64,000 bases of DNA from Stappia sp. WLB 29. GTDB taxonomy: Bacteria > Pseudomonadota > Alphaproteobacteria > Rhizobiales > Stappiaceae. This document shows, in pieces, positions 10,832-19,920 of the stretch. The stretch lies in the NCBI RefSeq assembly GCF_023507705.1, contig NZ_JALBGD010000002.1, forward strand, positions 372,001 to 436,000, in the 5' to 3' direction. Position numbers and translations under genes: made by a program. The notes under the pieces are model-generated. The model worked only from the letters and a program-made list of their open reading frames with translations, did not search any database and was not told the origin of the DNA. The stretch's first letter is position 1. Each line of letters opens with the position of its first letter.

Positions 10832-11920
10832 TCAGTTCGGCTCGGCTTGCAGGCGGTCGAAGCCGGGGGCGTAGTCGGAGCCGGGCTCCTTCTCGGCGAC
10901 AAGACGCCGAAACTCGTCGAACGTCGCCCTTGCCGGAATTCCTTTCGCTTCCAACTCGTCGATCCAGGTGTTCCAGACCGTCTCGCGGGTCTTCTCGCGC
11001 CATTCGGTGTCGACCTTCGGGCTGGTCCGAACGATCTTCAACTGCGGAGCCGCCTTGATCTTGTCGATTGCCGCTGCGATCGAAACGTCGGCAATCTCCA
11101 GATATTTCGCGGGCGCACCTGCCGCGACCTCGCTGATCACCGCGCGGTCTTTTTCGGACAGGCTGTCCCAGGTGTTCAGGTTGAATGCCAGCGTCACCGC
11201 CGCGTAGACGCCCAGCCGGCCGGCGTCGCCCGCATGGGTCGCAATGTCCTGCAGGCCGACAAGCGTGCTGACGTCGAAGGGGGCCGCTGAGAAACCGTCG
11301 ATGGCGCCGGACTTGAACGCCTGCACGCCGTCGCCCATTCCCATGGCGACCGGCGTTGCTCCCAGCATTTGCAGGACCTGGGCGACGCCTCCCGAAGCCC
11401 GAATGCGCATGCCCTTCAGGTCCTCGGTCGTCTCGATGGGCTTATTGGTCCAGAAGGCGTTTTCGGTCGCCACGAGCGAATAGGCGGGCGTCAGGTTCGC
11501 CGCCTTCCATTCCTGCGCCAGCGCGCCGCTCGACAAGCTGAGATCGGTGAAGGCGCGTGCCGCGGCATCGGCATTTTCGGTCACGAAGGGCAGCAGCAGG
11601 CCACCGGCCAGCGGCAGCATGTCGGTGTTGTAGACGGCGCCGCCCGTCCCCAGGTCCGCCGCGCCCGAACTCACGCCCGGAAAGACTTCAACAGGGCCCA
11701 GAAGCGAGCCGCCGTAGTTTCGTTCGAACTTGATGCGCCCCTCGGTCCTGGCTTCGACCTCGTCCATGAACCAGTCGTCCACTTGGACCCAGGTGAAGCT
11801 CTGGGGAAGGTAGGTCGCGTAGGTCAACGTGCGCGTTTCAGCCTGCGCTGCCCCGCTGGACAGGATCGCCACAAGGCCGGCCGCGATGGCTCGAGCCATC
11901 CTGGAAGTGACGTGTTTCAT
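10832..11920 (-). CDS. TRAP transporter substrate-binding protein (DctP family)
   Basis: 362 aa periplasmic binding protein. The start at 11920 (MKHVTSRMARAIA) is chosen over 11968 because GGGAGGAGG precedes it and because 11968 falls inside the first operator palindrome. A signal peptide ends at about residue 28 (SGAAQA). DctP features include the N-terminal strand TLTYATYLPQSF, GMRIRASGGVAQVLQMLGA near 170, where the Arg normally salt-bridges a carboxylate ligand, and the GDGVQAFKSGAIDGF motif near 190. A carboxylate ligand is likely. Divergent MarR gene 116 bases upstream. Confidence 0.93.
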   Translation of the reverse strand: MKHVTSRMARAIAAGLVAILSSGAAQAETRTLTYATYLPQSFTWVQVDDWFMDEVEARTEGRIKFERNYGGSLLGPVEVFPGVSSGAADLGTGGAVYNTDMLPLAGGLLLPFVTENADAAARAFTDLSLSSGALAQEWKAANLTPAYSLVATENAFWTNKPIETTEDLKGMRIRASGGVAQVLQMLGATPVAMGMGDGVQAFKSGAIDGFSAAPFDVSTLVGLQDIATHAGDAGRLGVYAAVTLAFNLNTWDSLSEKDRAVISEVAAGAPAKYLEIADVSIAAAIDKIKAAPQLKIVRTSPKVDTEWREKTRETVWNTWIDELEAKGIPARATFDEFRRLVAEKEPGSDYAPGFDRLQAEPN

Positions 11921-11962
11921 CGGGTTCCTCCTCCCTGTCTCCCGGATTGCCCGGATAATTAT

Positions 11963-11994
11963 TCCCATATGGGATCATAATTCCTCCCATATGG
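11963..11994. promoter_or_regulatory. Twin palindromic operators between MarR and TRAP genes
   Basis: A perfect 12-bp palindrome TCCCATATGGGA (11963-11974) is followed by a second copy of the core, CCATATGG (11987-11994). Centres are 22 bp apart, close to two helical turns, so two dimers could sit on the same DNA face. The site lies in the divergent gap, as expected for a MarR-family operator acting on both directions. Binding is inferred from position and symmetry only. Confidence 0.65.
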
Positions 11995-12035
11995 CAATAG
12001 TTGCGTCTTGACTTGCGACGGGAAAGCAGGATGCG

Positions 12036-12509
12036 ATGGCAGGCATGAACGTGAATGATTTCGTCAGCACCGCCAGTTTCCCGTGGGCGTTCCGCCTTGC
12101 CTATGTCGGCAACATGTTTCGCGAGCCGCTCCTGAAGGTCGTCGAGGAAAGGTGGAACCTCTCGCGGCCCGAGTGGACGGTTCTGCTTTGCGTGATGATC
12201 CGGGAAGGCATCATCTCGAAGGACATCTGGGAGCTGACGGGACAGCCTCGCAACTCAATCAGCCGGGGCGTCATCAGCCTCGAGAAACGCGGCCTCGTCC
12301 GGCGCACTCCCAGTACCCAGGACAAGCGTCAGGTAACGCTGCACCCGACCGCGGATGGAGCGCGCGTCTTCGCTGAAATCGAGCCGCTTTTCGTGGAAAG
12401 GGAGGGCGCGTATCTCTCCTGTCTGACCGGCGAGGAATTGCAGCAGTTCCAGGCGATTCTGATCAAGCTCTCGGATCATATTTCTTCCGTCGCGGAGCCT
12501 GCCGCGTGA
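12036..12509 (+). CDS. MarR-family transcriptional regulator
   Basis: 157 aa with a winged helix: ERWNLSRPEWTVLLCVM (about 37-53), recognition region ELTGQPRNSISRGVISLEKRGLVRR (about 68-92) and the wing with STQDKRQVTLHPTADG (about 94-109). A C-terminal dimer helix follows. It is divergent from the TRAP/hydrolase operon across the twin palindromes and most likely represses that operon and itself until a small-molecule ligand is present. Confidence 0.88.
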   Translation: MAGMNVNDFVSTASFPWAFRLAYVGNMFREPLLKVVEERWNLSRPEWTVLLCVMIREGIISKDIWELTGQPRNSISRGVISLEKRGLVRRTPSTQDKRQVTLHPTADGARVFAEIEPLFVEREGAYLSCLTGEELQQFQAILIKLSDHISSVAEPAA

Positions 12510-12962
12510 GGCTTGCACCTACAGGACACCGCAGTATTTTTCCTCGCAGAAGGCGCGTGCGGGCTGCATGTCGCTCGTGCACAACCTTGCGAGTTCTTCG
12601 AGCTCGCCGTTCCTGACAACGTCGACCATCGCAAAATGTTCGGCTCTGACCTTCTCCGGCAGGAACGGCAAGCCGACGGCGTCGGCGCTCCGGCCGGCAC
12701 GGATCCGGCCATCGTCGAGAAGCTTGCCGTCTTCATCGCGCTTGCCGGCCAGATCGGCTTTCTCACGACCTCTCTGGCATTCACCCCCGCGCTGACGGTG
12801 CTTGCGTCCCCTTCAGGTGGGAGCTGCCGCGCCAGGCAGCCCGTGACGAGTACGCCGTTCGGCGGCTTCAAGGGCAGCGAGGACAACTATCGCGGGCTTG
12901 TCGCGCGGGGCGTTTTGGCGCAAGCACCGGCCTGAGCGTGTGACCACATCTGGGGAATGGAT
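12510..12962. other. Gene-remnant region between marR and the kinase gene
   Basis: No intact gene is supported. The minus strand holds a regulator tail (separate entry). On the plus strand near 12840-12935 a frame reads VTSTPFGGFKGSEDN, which resembles the PFGG(F/V)K end of aldehyde dehydrogenases, but the rest of that frame has nothing of the family, so it is a scrap at most. The region looks like decayed catabolic and regulatory genes. Confidence 0.4.
12519..12680 (-). pseudogene. C-terminal remnant of a GntR/FCD-type regulator
   Basis: The minus strand reads FLPEKVRAEHFAMVDVVRNG, then ELEELARLCTSDMQPARAF and a TAG at 12519. This helical pattern (EHFAMVDVV followed by a His/Cys-type ligand-helix and PAR) matches the last two helices of FCD effector domains of GntR regulators. 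Upstream of about 12680 the frame no longer resembles the family and no DNA-binding domain is found, so only the tail survives. Assignment by eye. Confidence 0.5.
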
Positions 12963-14660
12963 ATGAAGAAGCTGATCAACGATCCCGCGAACGCCGTTGC
13001 AGAAATGGTTGCTGGCCTGGTTGCCACGCAGCCGGGACTGACCAGGATCGCCGGCCGGAACGTTGTGCTGCGCGCCGACCTGCCGGTGCCGGAGCAGCGC
13101 AAGGTCGCCATCATCTCCGGCGGCGGCAGCGGCCATGAGCCCGCCCATGCAGGCTATGTCGGCGCCGGCATGCTGACGGCCGCGGTGCTGGGCGACGTGT
13201 TCACCTCGCCGAGCGTCGATGCGGTGCTCGAAGCGATCCAGGCGACGGCGGGGCCGGCCGGCGCGCTTCTCATCGTCAAGAACTACACGGGCGACCGGCT
13301 CAATTTCGGCCTGGCGGCGGAGATTGCCCGCGCCGGCGGTATTCCGGTCGAGATCGTGGTCGTCGGGGACGACGCGGCGCTCGAGGGCATCGTCGCGCGC
13401 GAACGGCGGCGCGGCATCGCCGGCACGGTCCTTGTGCACAAGGTCGCGGGCGCTGTGGCGGAACAGGGCAGGGAGCTTGCCGTCGTCGCGCAGCTGGCCG
13501 CCCGTGCAGCCGATGCGGTTCGCTCCATGGGCGTTGCCCTCGGATCCTGCACACTGCCTTCGGCCAAGACTCCGAGCTTCACGCTCGGCGACGAGGAGGT
13601 CGAGTTCGGCCTCGGCATTCACGGCGAGATGGGCGCGCGTCGCTCCGCCATGCTGCCGGCAAACCGCATCGTGTCGGACATGCTCGACCGCCTCGTCGAG
13701 GATCTGGGTGAGCGGTCCCGCGAGCCGATCGGGCTCGTGGTCAACGGGCTCGGCGCGACGACACAGCTCGAACTGATGATCGTGGCTGGCAACGCGCTCG
13801 ACGATCTCTCCCGCCGCGGCGTGAAGGTCGCGCGCGTGTGGGCCGGCAATTTCATGACCGCGCTGGAGATGCCGGGCTGCTCCCTTTCGCTGATGCCGCT
13901 GGATGACGAACTTTCCGCGCTGATCGACCAGGAGACGGCGGCTCCGGCCTGGCCGGGACCGGGCGTGATCGCGCAGAAGACGGCGGTGGACCCGCCGGCC
14001 GCGGCCGACGACATCCTTGCCGGCGAGGTCGACGGCCCGGTTTCGGGCGCCGTGCGCAAGGCCATGCTGGCGATTGCCGAGGCGCTCGATGCGGCCGAGC
14101 AGAAGCTGACGGAGCTCGACAGCGTCGCAGGCGACGGCGATCTCGGCGCCAGTATGGTGCGCGGTGCCGTGGCGCTGCGCGGTGTCGCCGCCCAGCAGTT
14201 CTCGACGCCCTCGAAGGCCTTCGACGCGCTGGCGCTGGCGCTGCGGCGAGAGATAGCCGGCAGTTCCGGTCCCTTCTATGCGATTGCCCTGATGCGGATC
14301 GCAAGGCTGCTCGAGGGCGAGGCCGCACCGTCCGCCGATCTGTGGGGCAAGGCCTTGGCCGAGGCGGCCGAGGCCGTGTCTGCGACGGGTGGCGCAAAGC
14401 CCGGCGACCGGACGATGCTCGACGCGCTTTCAGGTGCGATCGAGGGATGGCACGCGGCGCGCGGCGAAGATCGCAATGGCCTCGAAGCGTTCGATGCAGC
14501 CGCTGCCGGCGCTGCTCAGGGCGCCCGGAGAACCGCCGAGATGACGCCGAAGCTCGGACGGGCAAGCTATCTGGGCGGACGTGTGCTCGGACACGCCGAT
14601 GCAGGCGCGACGGCGGTTGCGATCTGGATGGACGCGATCGCCAGGTCGCTTCGCGCCTGA
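12963..14660 (+). CDS. Dihydroxyacetone-kinase-type ketose kinase (DhaK-DhaL fusion)
   Basis: ATP-dependent kinase of the DAK family, 565 aa from the ATG at 12963, which has GGGG seven bases upstream (the in-frame ATG at 12957 is less well placed). The N-terminal DhaK-type half has SGGGSGHEPAHAGYVG (about 42-57) and VEFGLGIHGEMGA near 218, whose His normally binds the ketose covalently. The C-terminal DhaL-type half has DSVAGDGDLGASMVRGA near 385, whose aspartates hold Mg-ATP. Substrate could be dihydroxyacetone or a longer ketose such as erythrulose. It sits next to the MarR/TRAP/hydrolase operon and ends in a hairpin. Confidence 0.9.
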   Translation: MKKLINDPANAVAEMVAGLVATQPGLTRIAGRNVVLRADLPVPEQRKVAIISGGGSGHEPAHAGYVGAGMLTAAVLGDVFTSPSVDAVLEAIQATAGPAGALLIVKNYTGDRLNFGLAAEIARAGGIPVEIVVVGDDAALEGIVARERRRGIAGTVLVHKVAGAVAEQGRELAVVAQLAARAADAVRSMGVALGSCTLPSAKTPSFTLGDEEVEFGLGIHGEMGARRSAMLPANRIVSDMLDRLVEDLGERSREPIGLVVNGLGATTQLELMIVAGNALDDLSRRGVKVARVWAGNFMTALEMPGCSLSLMPLDDELSALIDQETAAPAWPGPGVIAQKTAVDPPAAADDILAGEVDGPVSGAVRKAMLAIAEALDAAEQKLTELDSVAGDGDLGASMVRGAVALRGVAAQQFSTPSKAFDALALALRREIAGSSGPFYAIALMRIARLLEGEAAPSADLWGKALAEAAEAVSATGGAKPGDRTMLDALSGAIEGWHAARGEDRNGLEAFDAAAAGAAQGARRTAEMTPKLGRASYLGGRVLGHADAGATAVAIWMDAIARSLRA

Positions 14661-14679
14661 GGCGGCGGCGCTGGCGCTC

Positions 14680-14705
14680 GCCCGGTCGCGGGAACGCGGC
14701 CGGGC
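14680..14705 (+). terminator. GC-rich hairpin after the kinase gene
   Basis: An 11-bp stem GCCCGGTCGCG / CGCGGCCGGGC with one T-G wobble and a GGAA loop begins 19 bases after the kinase stop. No T run follows, so it may act as an RNA-stabilising end or a weak terminator. Confidence 0.5.
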
Positions 14706-15008
14706 TGCTGCACCGCCACCACGTGCAGATGCCGCGTTCCGACCGCAACAGACTTAGGACGAATGGCCATCCGGCCTTCATCAAGGAGTTCGGGGACCAG
14801 TTCGCGGCGCTCGCCACCCCGCAATTCTGCGTGCGCGAGACGGGTCTGAAATGGGAACGCGGCGTCGGGGCGGGGCAGACTTGCGCGAAAAAATGGAGTC
14901 TTTCATTCATCTATAAGGATGTGCAATCGCACAACGGAACAGTGATGTTGATGTTTCTCCGTGCATTTCGGACTTTCCGGGAAGCGGGCGAGCCGAGGGA
15001 GAAAACGC
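14706..15008. other. Leader region of the formate dehydrogenase operon
   Basis: No complete gene. At 14768-14860 the plus strand has a stretch with strong codon bias (reads HPAFIKEFGDQFAALATPQF) that I cannot assign; it may be a coding remnant. At 14920-14933 there is a palindrome TGTGC-AATC-GCACA, 75 bases before fdsG, a candidate regulator site (LysR-type FdsR or FNR-like; not decidable here). No divergent regulator gene is present, unlike some fds operons. Confidence 0.4.
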
Positions 15009-15488
15009 ATGTCACTGCAATTGTCGTCACGACAGGTCGCGGAACGGACGCAGGCCGTCGTGGAGGACCTTGCTGAGCTCGAGGGGCCGCTGCTGCCGAT
15101 CCTGCACGAGGTGCAGAAGGAGTTCGGCTGCGTGCCGGAAGAGGCGCTGCGCACCATTGCAGAGGCACTCAATCTGAGCCGGGCCGAAGTGCACGGCGTT
15201 GCGAGTTTCTATCACGATTTCCGCAAGGTGCCGGCGGGCCGCCACGTGCTGAAGATCTGCCGGGCCGAGGCGTGCCAGTCGATGGGCGGCGATGCGCTCG
15301 CCGACGGGGTGCGCTCTGCGCTCGGCATCGACTGGCACGAGACGACGCCGGACGGGCGGGTCACGCTGGAGCCGGTCTATTGCCTCGGCCTGTGTTCCTG
15401 CGCGCCGGCGGCGATGCTCGACGGCGAACTGCACGGCCGGCTGGACGAGACCGCGATGGGCGAGTTGGTGAAGGAGACGGGCCGATGA
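15009..15488 (+). CDS. fdsG: NAD-dependent formate dehydrogenase gamma subunit
   Basis: 159 aa NuoE-like subunit of the cytoplasmic Mo formate dehydrogenase; carries a [2Fe-2S] cluster in electron transfer to the flavin subunit. I start at 15009 (MSLQLSSRQV) behind GAGGGAG; a longer frame from 14961 lacks a ribosome site. Cluster ligands are visible as CRAEACQSMGG (about 88-98) and CLGLCSCAPA (about 128-137). The stop overlaps fdsB by 4 bases. Confidence 0.95.
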   Translation: MSLQLSSRQVAERTQAVVEDLAELEGPLLPILHEVQKEFGCVPEEALRTIAEALNLSRAEVHGVASFYHDFRKVPAGRHVLKICRAEACQSMGGDALADGVRSALGIDWHETTPDGRVTLEPVYCLGLCSCAPAAMLDGELHGRLDETAMGELVKETGR

Positions 15489-17041
15489 CCCCGGTGATCT
15501 TCGTTCCCAGGGACTCCGCGGCGCTTGCCGTAGGCGCCGACCGTGTGGTCCGGGCGATCGCCCGCGAACTCTCCGCCCGCGGCCTTGAGGCCAGGATCGT
15601 CCGCAACGGCTCGCGCGGCATGCACTGGCTGGAGCCGCTCGTCGAGGTGCGCACCGCTCATGGCCGCGTCGCCTATGGCCCGATCACGGAAAAGGACGTG
15701 CCCGGCCTGTTCGACGCCGGGTTCCTGGACGGTGGCGATCATCCGCTGTTCCACGGCGAGACGAAGGAGATTCCCTTTCTCAAGGGCCAGACTCGGCTGA
15801 CCTTCGCCCGCGTCGGCGTCACCGATCCGCTGTCGCTGGAGGACTACCGCCACTACAAGGGCCTGCGCGGGTTGCAGAACGCCATTGCCATGGCGCCGGC
15901 GGAGATCGTCGCCACGGTCACCGACAGCGGCTTGCGCGGGCGCGGCGGCGCCGGCTTTCCCACCGGCATCAAGTGGAACACGGTGCTGAAGGCCGAGGCC
16001 GACCGCAAATATATCGTCTGCAATGCCGACGAGGGCGACAGCGGCACCTTCGCCGACCGGATGATCATGGAGGGCGATCCCTTCGTGCTGATCGAGGGCA
16101 TGGCGATTGCCGGCATCGCGACCGGGGCGACCAAGGGTTACATCTACACCCGCTCCGAATATCCGCATGCCATCGCCACCATGCGCGAGGCCATCGAGAT
16201 CGCCCGCCGGGAGGGCATTCTCGGCACCTCGGTGCTGGGCTCGCGCCACGCGTTCGACATGGAGGTGCGCGTCGGCGCCGGCGCCTATGTCTGTGGCGAG
16301 GAGACCTCGCTGCTCAACAGCCTGGAGGGCAAGCGCGGGGTCGTGCGGGCCAAGCCGCCGCTGCCGGCCTTGCGCGGCCTCTTCGGCCGGCCGACGGTGG
16401 TCAACAACGTGCTCTCGCTGGCCTCCGTGCCGGTGATCCTGGACCGGGGCGCGGCCTTCTATCGCGATTTCGGCGTCGGCCGCTCGCGTGGTACAATGCC
16501 GATCCAGCTTGCCGGCAACATCCGCCATGGCGGGCTCTACGAGACCGCCTTCGGCGTGACGCTCGGCGCTCTGGTCAACGAGATCGGCGGCGGCACGGCG
16601 AGCGGCCGTCCGGTGCGCGCGGTCCAGGTCGGCGGTCCGCTCGGCGCCTACTTTCCGCCCGCGCTGTTCGACACGCCGTTCGACTATGAAGCCTTCGCGG
16701 CGCAGGACGGCTTGATCGGCCATGCCGGCATCGTCGTCTTCGACGACACGGTCGACATGCTGAAGCAGGCGCGCTTCGCCATGGAGTTCTGCGCCATCGA
16801 GAGCTGCGGCAAATGCACGCCCTGCCGGATCGGCGCGGTGCGCGGTGTCGAGACGCTGGACAAGATCGCGGGCGGCGAGCGGCCCGAGGCGCAGGTCGAC
16901 CTGCTGAAGGACCTTTGCGACACGATGAAGGCCGGCTCGCTCTGCGCGCTCGGCGGCTTCACGCCCTATCCGGTCCTCAGCGCGCTGACCCATTTCCCTC
17001 AGGATTTCAGCCCCCGGCCGATGGCCGAAGCGGCGGAGTAG
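15485..17041 (+). CDS. fdsB: NAD-dependent formate dehydrogenase beta subunit (NADH/FMN site)
   Basis: 518 aa NuoF-like diaphorase subunit. The first 120 residues are a NuoE/thioredoxin-like extension. The FMN/NAD region has SGLRGRGGAGFPTGIKW near 140, NADEGDSGTFADR near 172 and GAGAYVCGEETSLLNSLEG near 263. The [4Fe-4S] ligands are in ESCGKCTPCR near 440. It passes electrons from the molybdenum subunit to NAD. Starts within the fdsG stop, ends 4 bases before fdsA. Confidence 0.96.
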   Translation: MTPVIFVPRDSAALAVGADRVVRAIARELSARGLEARIVRNGSRGMHWLEPLVEVRTAHGRVAYGPITEKDVPGLFDAGFLDGGDHPLFHGETKEIPFLKGQTRLTFARVGVTDPLSLEDYRHYKGLRGLQNAIAMAPAEIVATVTDSGLRGRGGAGFPTGIKWNTVLKAEADRKYIVCNADEGDSGTFADRMIMEGDPFVLIEGMAIAGIATGATKGYIYTRSEYPHAIATMREAIEIARREGILGTSVLGSRHAFDMEVRVGAGAYVCGEETSLLNSLEGKRGVVRAKPPLPALRGLFGRPTVVNNVLSLASVPVILDRGAAFYRDFGVGRSRGTMPIQLAGNIRHGGLYETAFGVTLGALVNEIGGGTASGRPVRAVQVGGPLGAYFPPALFDTPFDYEAFAAQDGLIGHAGIVVFDDTVDMLKQARFAMEFCAIESCGKCTPCRIGAVRGVETLDKIAGGERPEAQVDLLKDLCDTMKAGSLCALGGFTPYPVLSALTHFPQDFSPRPMAEAAE

Positions 17042-17045
17042 ACCG

Positions 17046-19916
17046 ATGACCCTGATCAAGGAAACCGACTACGGCACACCGGCCTCGACGTCGGACAAGA
17101 CCGTCACGCTGACCATCGACGGCTTCGAGGTCACCGTGCCGGAAGGCACGTCCGTGATGCGGGCCTCGATGGAGACCGGCATCCGGATCCCCAAGCTCTG
17201 CGCCACCGACATGGTCGATGCCTTCGGCTCCTGCCGGCTTTGCTTGGTGGAGATCGAGGGGCGGCGCGGCACGCCGGCCTCCTGCACCACGCCGGTGGAA
17301 CCGGGCATGGTGGTGCATACCCAGACCGGGCGGCTGAAGCAGCTGCGCCGCGGGGTGATGGAGCTCTACATCTCCGACCATCCGCTCGATTGCCTGACCT
17401 GCGCGGCCAATGGCGACTGCGAACTGCAGGACATGGCCGGCGTCGTCGGCCTGCGCGACGTGCGCTACGGCCATGACGGCGACAACCATGTCAAGGCGCG
17501 CGATGGCCTGGGCGAGGTCAACGCCCGCTGGATGCCGAAGGACGAGAGCAACCCGTATTTCACCTACGACCCGTCCAAATGCATCGTCTGCTCGCGCTGC
17601 GTCAGGGCCTGCGAGGAGGTGCAGGGCACCTTCGCGCTGACCATCGAGGGGCGCGGCTTCGACAGCCGCGTCTCGCCGGGCATGCACGAGGACTTCCTGT
17701 CCTCCGAATGCGTTTCGTGCGGCGCTTGCGTCCAGGCCTGCCCGACGGCGACCTTGCAGGAAAAGTCGGTGATCGAGATCGGCCAGCCGGAACATTCGGT
17801 GGTCACGACCTGCGCCTATTGCGGTGTCGGCTGCTCGTTCAAGGCGGAGATGCGCGGCGACGAGCTGGTGCGCATGGTGCCCTACAAGGACGGCAAGGCG
17901 AACCGCGGCCACAGCTGCGTCAAGGGACGCTTCGCCTATGGCTATGCCGCCCACAAGGACCGAATCCTGAGCCCCATGATCCGCGAGAAGATCACCGATC
18001 CCTGGCGGGAAGTGTCCTGGGAGGAGGCGCTGGGCTTCGCCGCGACGAAGCTGCGCGCCATCCAGTACGAGCTCGGCAAGGACGCCATCGGCGTCATCAC
18101 TTCCTCGCGTTGCACCAACGAGGAGACCTATCTGGTGCAGAAGCTGGCGCGCGCGGTGTTCGGCAACAACAACACCGATACCTGCGCCCGCGTCTGCCAC
18201 TCGCCGACCGGCTACGGCCTCGGCCAGACCTTCGGCACCTCCGCCGGCACCCAGGACTTCGACAGCGTCCAGCATGCCGATGTGGTCGTGGTGATCGGCG
18301 CCAATCCGACCGACGGACACCCGGTCTTCGCCTCGCGGCTGAAGAAACGGCTGCGCCAGGGGGCGAAGCTGATCGTCATCGATCCGCGCCGCATCGACCT
18401 GGTCAGGATGCCGCATGTGCAGGCGTCGCATCACTTGGCGCTGCGTCCGGGCACCAATGTGGCGGTGGTAACGGCGATGGCCCATGTCATCGTCACCGAA
18501 GGCCTGTTCGACGAGACCTTCATCCGCGAGCGCTGCGACTGGGACGAGTTCCAGGACTATGCGGAGTTCGTGTCCGACCCGAAGCACAGTCCGGAAGCGG
18601 TGGAGGCGCTGACCGGCGTCCCGGCGCAGGAGCTGCGCGCCGCGGCCCGGCTTTACGCTCGCGGCGGCAACGGCGCGATCTATTACGGCCTCGGCGTCAC
18701 CGAGCACAGCCAGGGCTCGACCACGGTCATCGGCATCGCCAACCTTGCCATGCTCACCGGCAATATCGGCCGGCCGGGCGTCGGCGTGAACCCGCTGCGC
18801 GGCCAGAACAACGTGCAGGGCTCCTGCGACATGGGCTCGTTCCCGCATGAGCTTCCCGGCTACCGCCATGTCAACGGGCGGGAGGTGCGCGACATCTTCG
18901 AAAAGCTGTGGGGCGTCGAGATCTCCGACGAGCCGGGCCTGCGCATTCCCAACATGCTGGATGCAGCGGTCGAGGGCACGTTCAAGGGGCTCTACTGCCA
19001 GGGCGAGGACATCCTGCAGTCGGATCCCGACACGCGCCATGTCTCGGCCGGCCTTGCGGCGATGGACTGCGTCATCGTCCACGACCTGTTCCTCAACGAG
19101 ACGGCCAACTACGCCCATGTCTTCCTGCCGGGCTCGACCTTCCTGGAGAAGGACGGGACCTTCACCAACGCGGAACGTCGGATCAACCGGGTCCGCAAGG
19201 TGATGGCGCCGAGGAACGGCTATGCGGACTGGGAAGTGACCCAGATGCTGGCCAATGCGATGGGCGCCAACTGGTCCTACACCCACCCCTCGCAGATCAT
19301 GGACGAGATCGCCGCGACGACGCCGAGCTTTGCCAATGTCTCCTACGAGATGCTGGACAAGAAGGGTTCGGTGCAGTGGCCGTGCAACGACAAGACGCCG
19401 GACGGCTCGCCGATCATGCATGTCGACGGTTTCGTGCGGGGCAGGGGCCGGTTCATCCGCACCGACTACGTGGCGACGGACGAGAAGACCGGGCCGCGCT
19501 TCCCGCTCCTGCTCACCACGGGCCGCATCCTGTCGCAGTACAATGTCGGCGCACAGACCCGGCGCACCGCCAATGTGGTCTGGCATGCGGAGGACGTGCT
19601 GGAGATCCATCCGCACGATGCGGAGACGCGCGGCGTCAAGGACGGCGACTGGGTGAAGCTCGCCAGCCGCTCGGGCGAGACGGCCTTGCGGGCGCAGATC
19701 ACCGACCGCGTGTCGCCGGGCGTCGTCTACACCACGTTCCATCACCCGACGACACAGGCCAACGTGATCACCACCGACTATTCCGACTGGGCGACCAACT
19801 GCCCGGAATACAAGGTGACGGCGGTGCAGGTGATGCCGTCCAACGGCCCGACCGACTGGCAGGAGAAATACGAGGAATTCTCGACCCTGTCGCGGCGGAT
19901 CGAGGCTGCCGAGTAG
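17046..19916 (+). CDS. fdsA: NAD-dependent formate dehydrogenase alpha subunit (molybdenum catalytic)
   Basis: 956 aa catalytic subunit oxidising formate to CO2 at a bis-MGD molybdenum site. N-terminal 2Fe-2S ligands (CATDM, SCRLC), then NuoG-type DCLTCAANGDCELQ, two [4Fe-4S] sets (CIVCSRCVRAC and CVSCGACVQACPT) and the proximal cluster CAYCGVGC near 258. The metal-binding residue is cysteine (C384 in TCARVCHSPTG), not selenocysteine, and the next residue is the catalytic His. The C-terminal molybdopterin-binding domain has GRILSQYNVGAQTRRT. Full length; oxygen-tolerant Fds enzymes have this composition. Confidence 0.96.
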   Translation: MTLIKETDYGTPASTSDKTVTLTIDGFEVTVPEGTSVMRASMETGIRIPKLCATDMVDAFGSCRLCLVEIEGRRGTPASCTTPVEPGMVVHTQTGRLKQLRRGVMELYISDHPLDCLTCAANGDCELQDMAGVVGLRDVRYGHDGDNHVKARDGLGEVNARWMPKDESNPYFTYDPSKCIVCSRCVRACEEVQGTFALTIEGRGFDSRVSPGMHEDFLSSECVSCGACVQACPTATLQEKSVIEIGQPEHSVVTTCAYCGVGCSFKAEMRGDELVRMVPYKDGKANRGHSCVKGRFAYGYAAHKDRILSPMIREKITDPWREVSWEEALGFAATKLRAIQYELGKDAIGVITSSRCTNEETYLVQKLARAVFGNNNTDTCARVCHSPTGYGLGQTFGTSAGTQDFDSVQHADVVVVIGANPTDGHPVFASRLKKRLRQGAKLIVIDPRRIDLVRMPHVQASHHLALRPGTNVAVVTAMAHVIVTEGLFDETFIRERCDWDEFQDYAEFVSDPKHSPEAVEALTGVPAQELRAAARLYARGGNGAIYYGLGVTEHSQGSTTVIGIANLAMLTGNIGRPGVGVNPLRGQNNVQGSCDMGSFPHELPGYRHVNGREVRDIFEKLWGVEISDEPGLRIPNMLDAAVEGTFKGLYCQGEDILQSDPDTRHVSAGLAAMDCVIVHDLFLNETANYAHVFLPGSTFLEKDGTFTNAERRINRVRKVMAPRNGYADWEVTQMLANAMGANWSYTHPSQIMDEIAATTPSFANVSYEMLDKKGSVQWPCNDKTPDGSPIMHVDGFVRGRGRFIRTDYVATDEKTGPRFPLLLTTGRILSQYNVGAQTRRTANVVWHAEDVLEIHPHDAETRGVKDGDWVKLASRSGETALRAQITDRVSPGVVYTTFHHPTTQANVITTDYSDWATNCPEYKVTAVQVMPSNGPTDWQEKYEEFSTLSRRIEAAE

Positions 19917-19920
19917 CCGC

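Noticed and set aside
12513-12935. A 140-aa plus-strand frame after marR
   Set aside because: No ribosome site or family; the opposite strand holds a recognisable regulator tail in the same bases, so I treat the region as remnants.
18180-18210. Possible selenocysteine in FdsA
   Set aside because: The metal-ligand codon is TGC (Cys), with no in-frame TGA.
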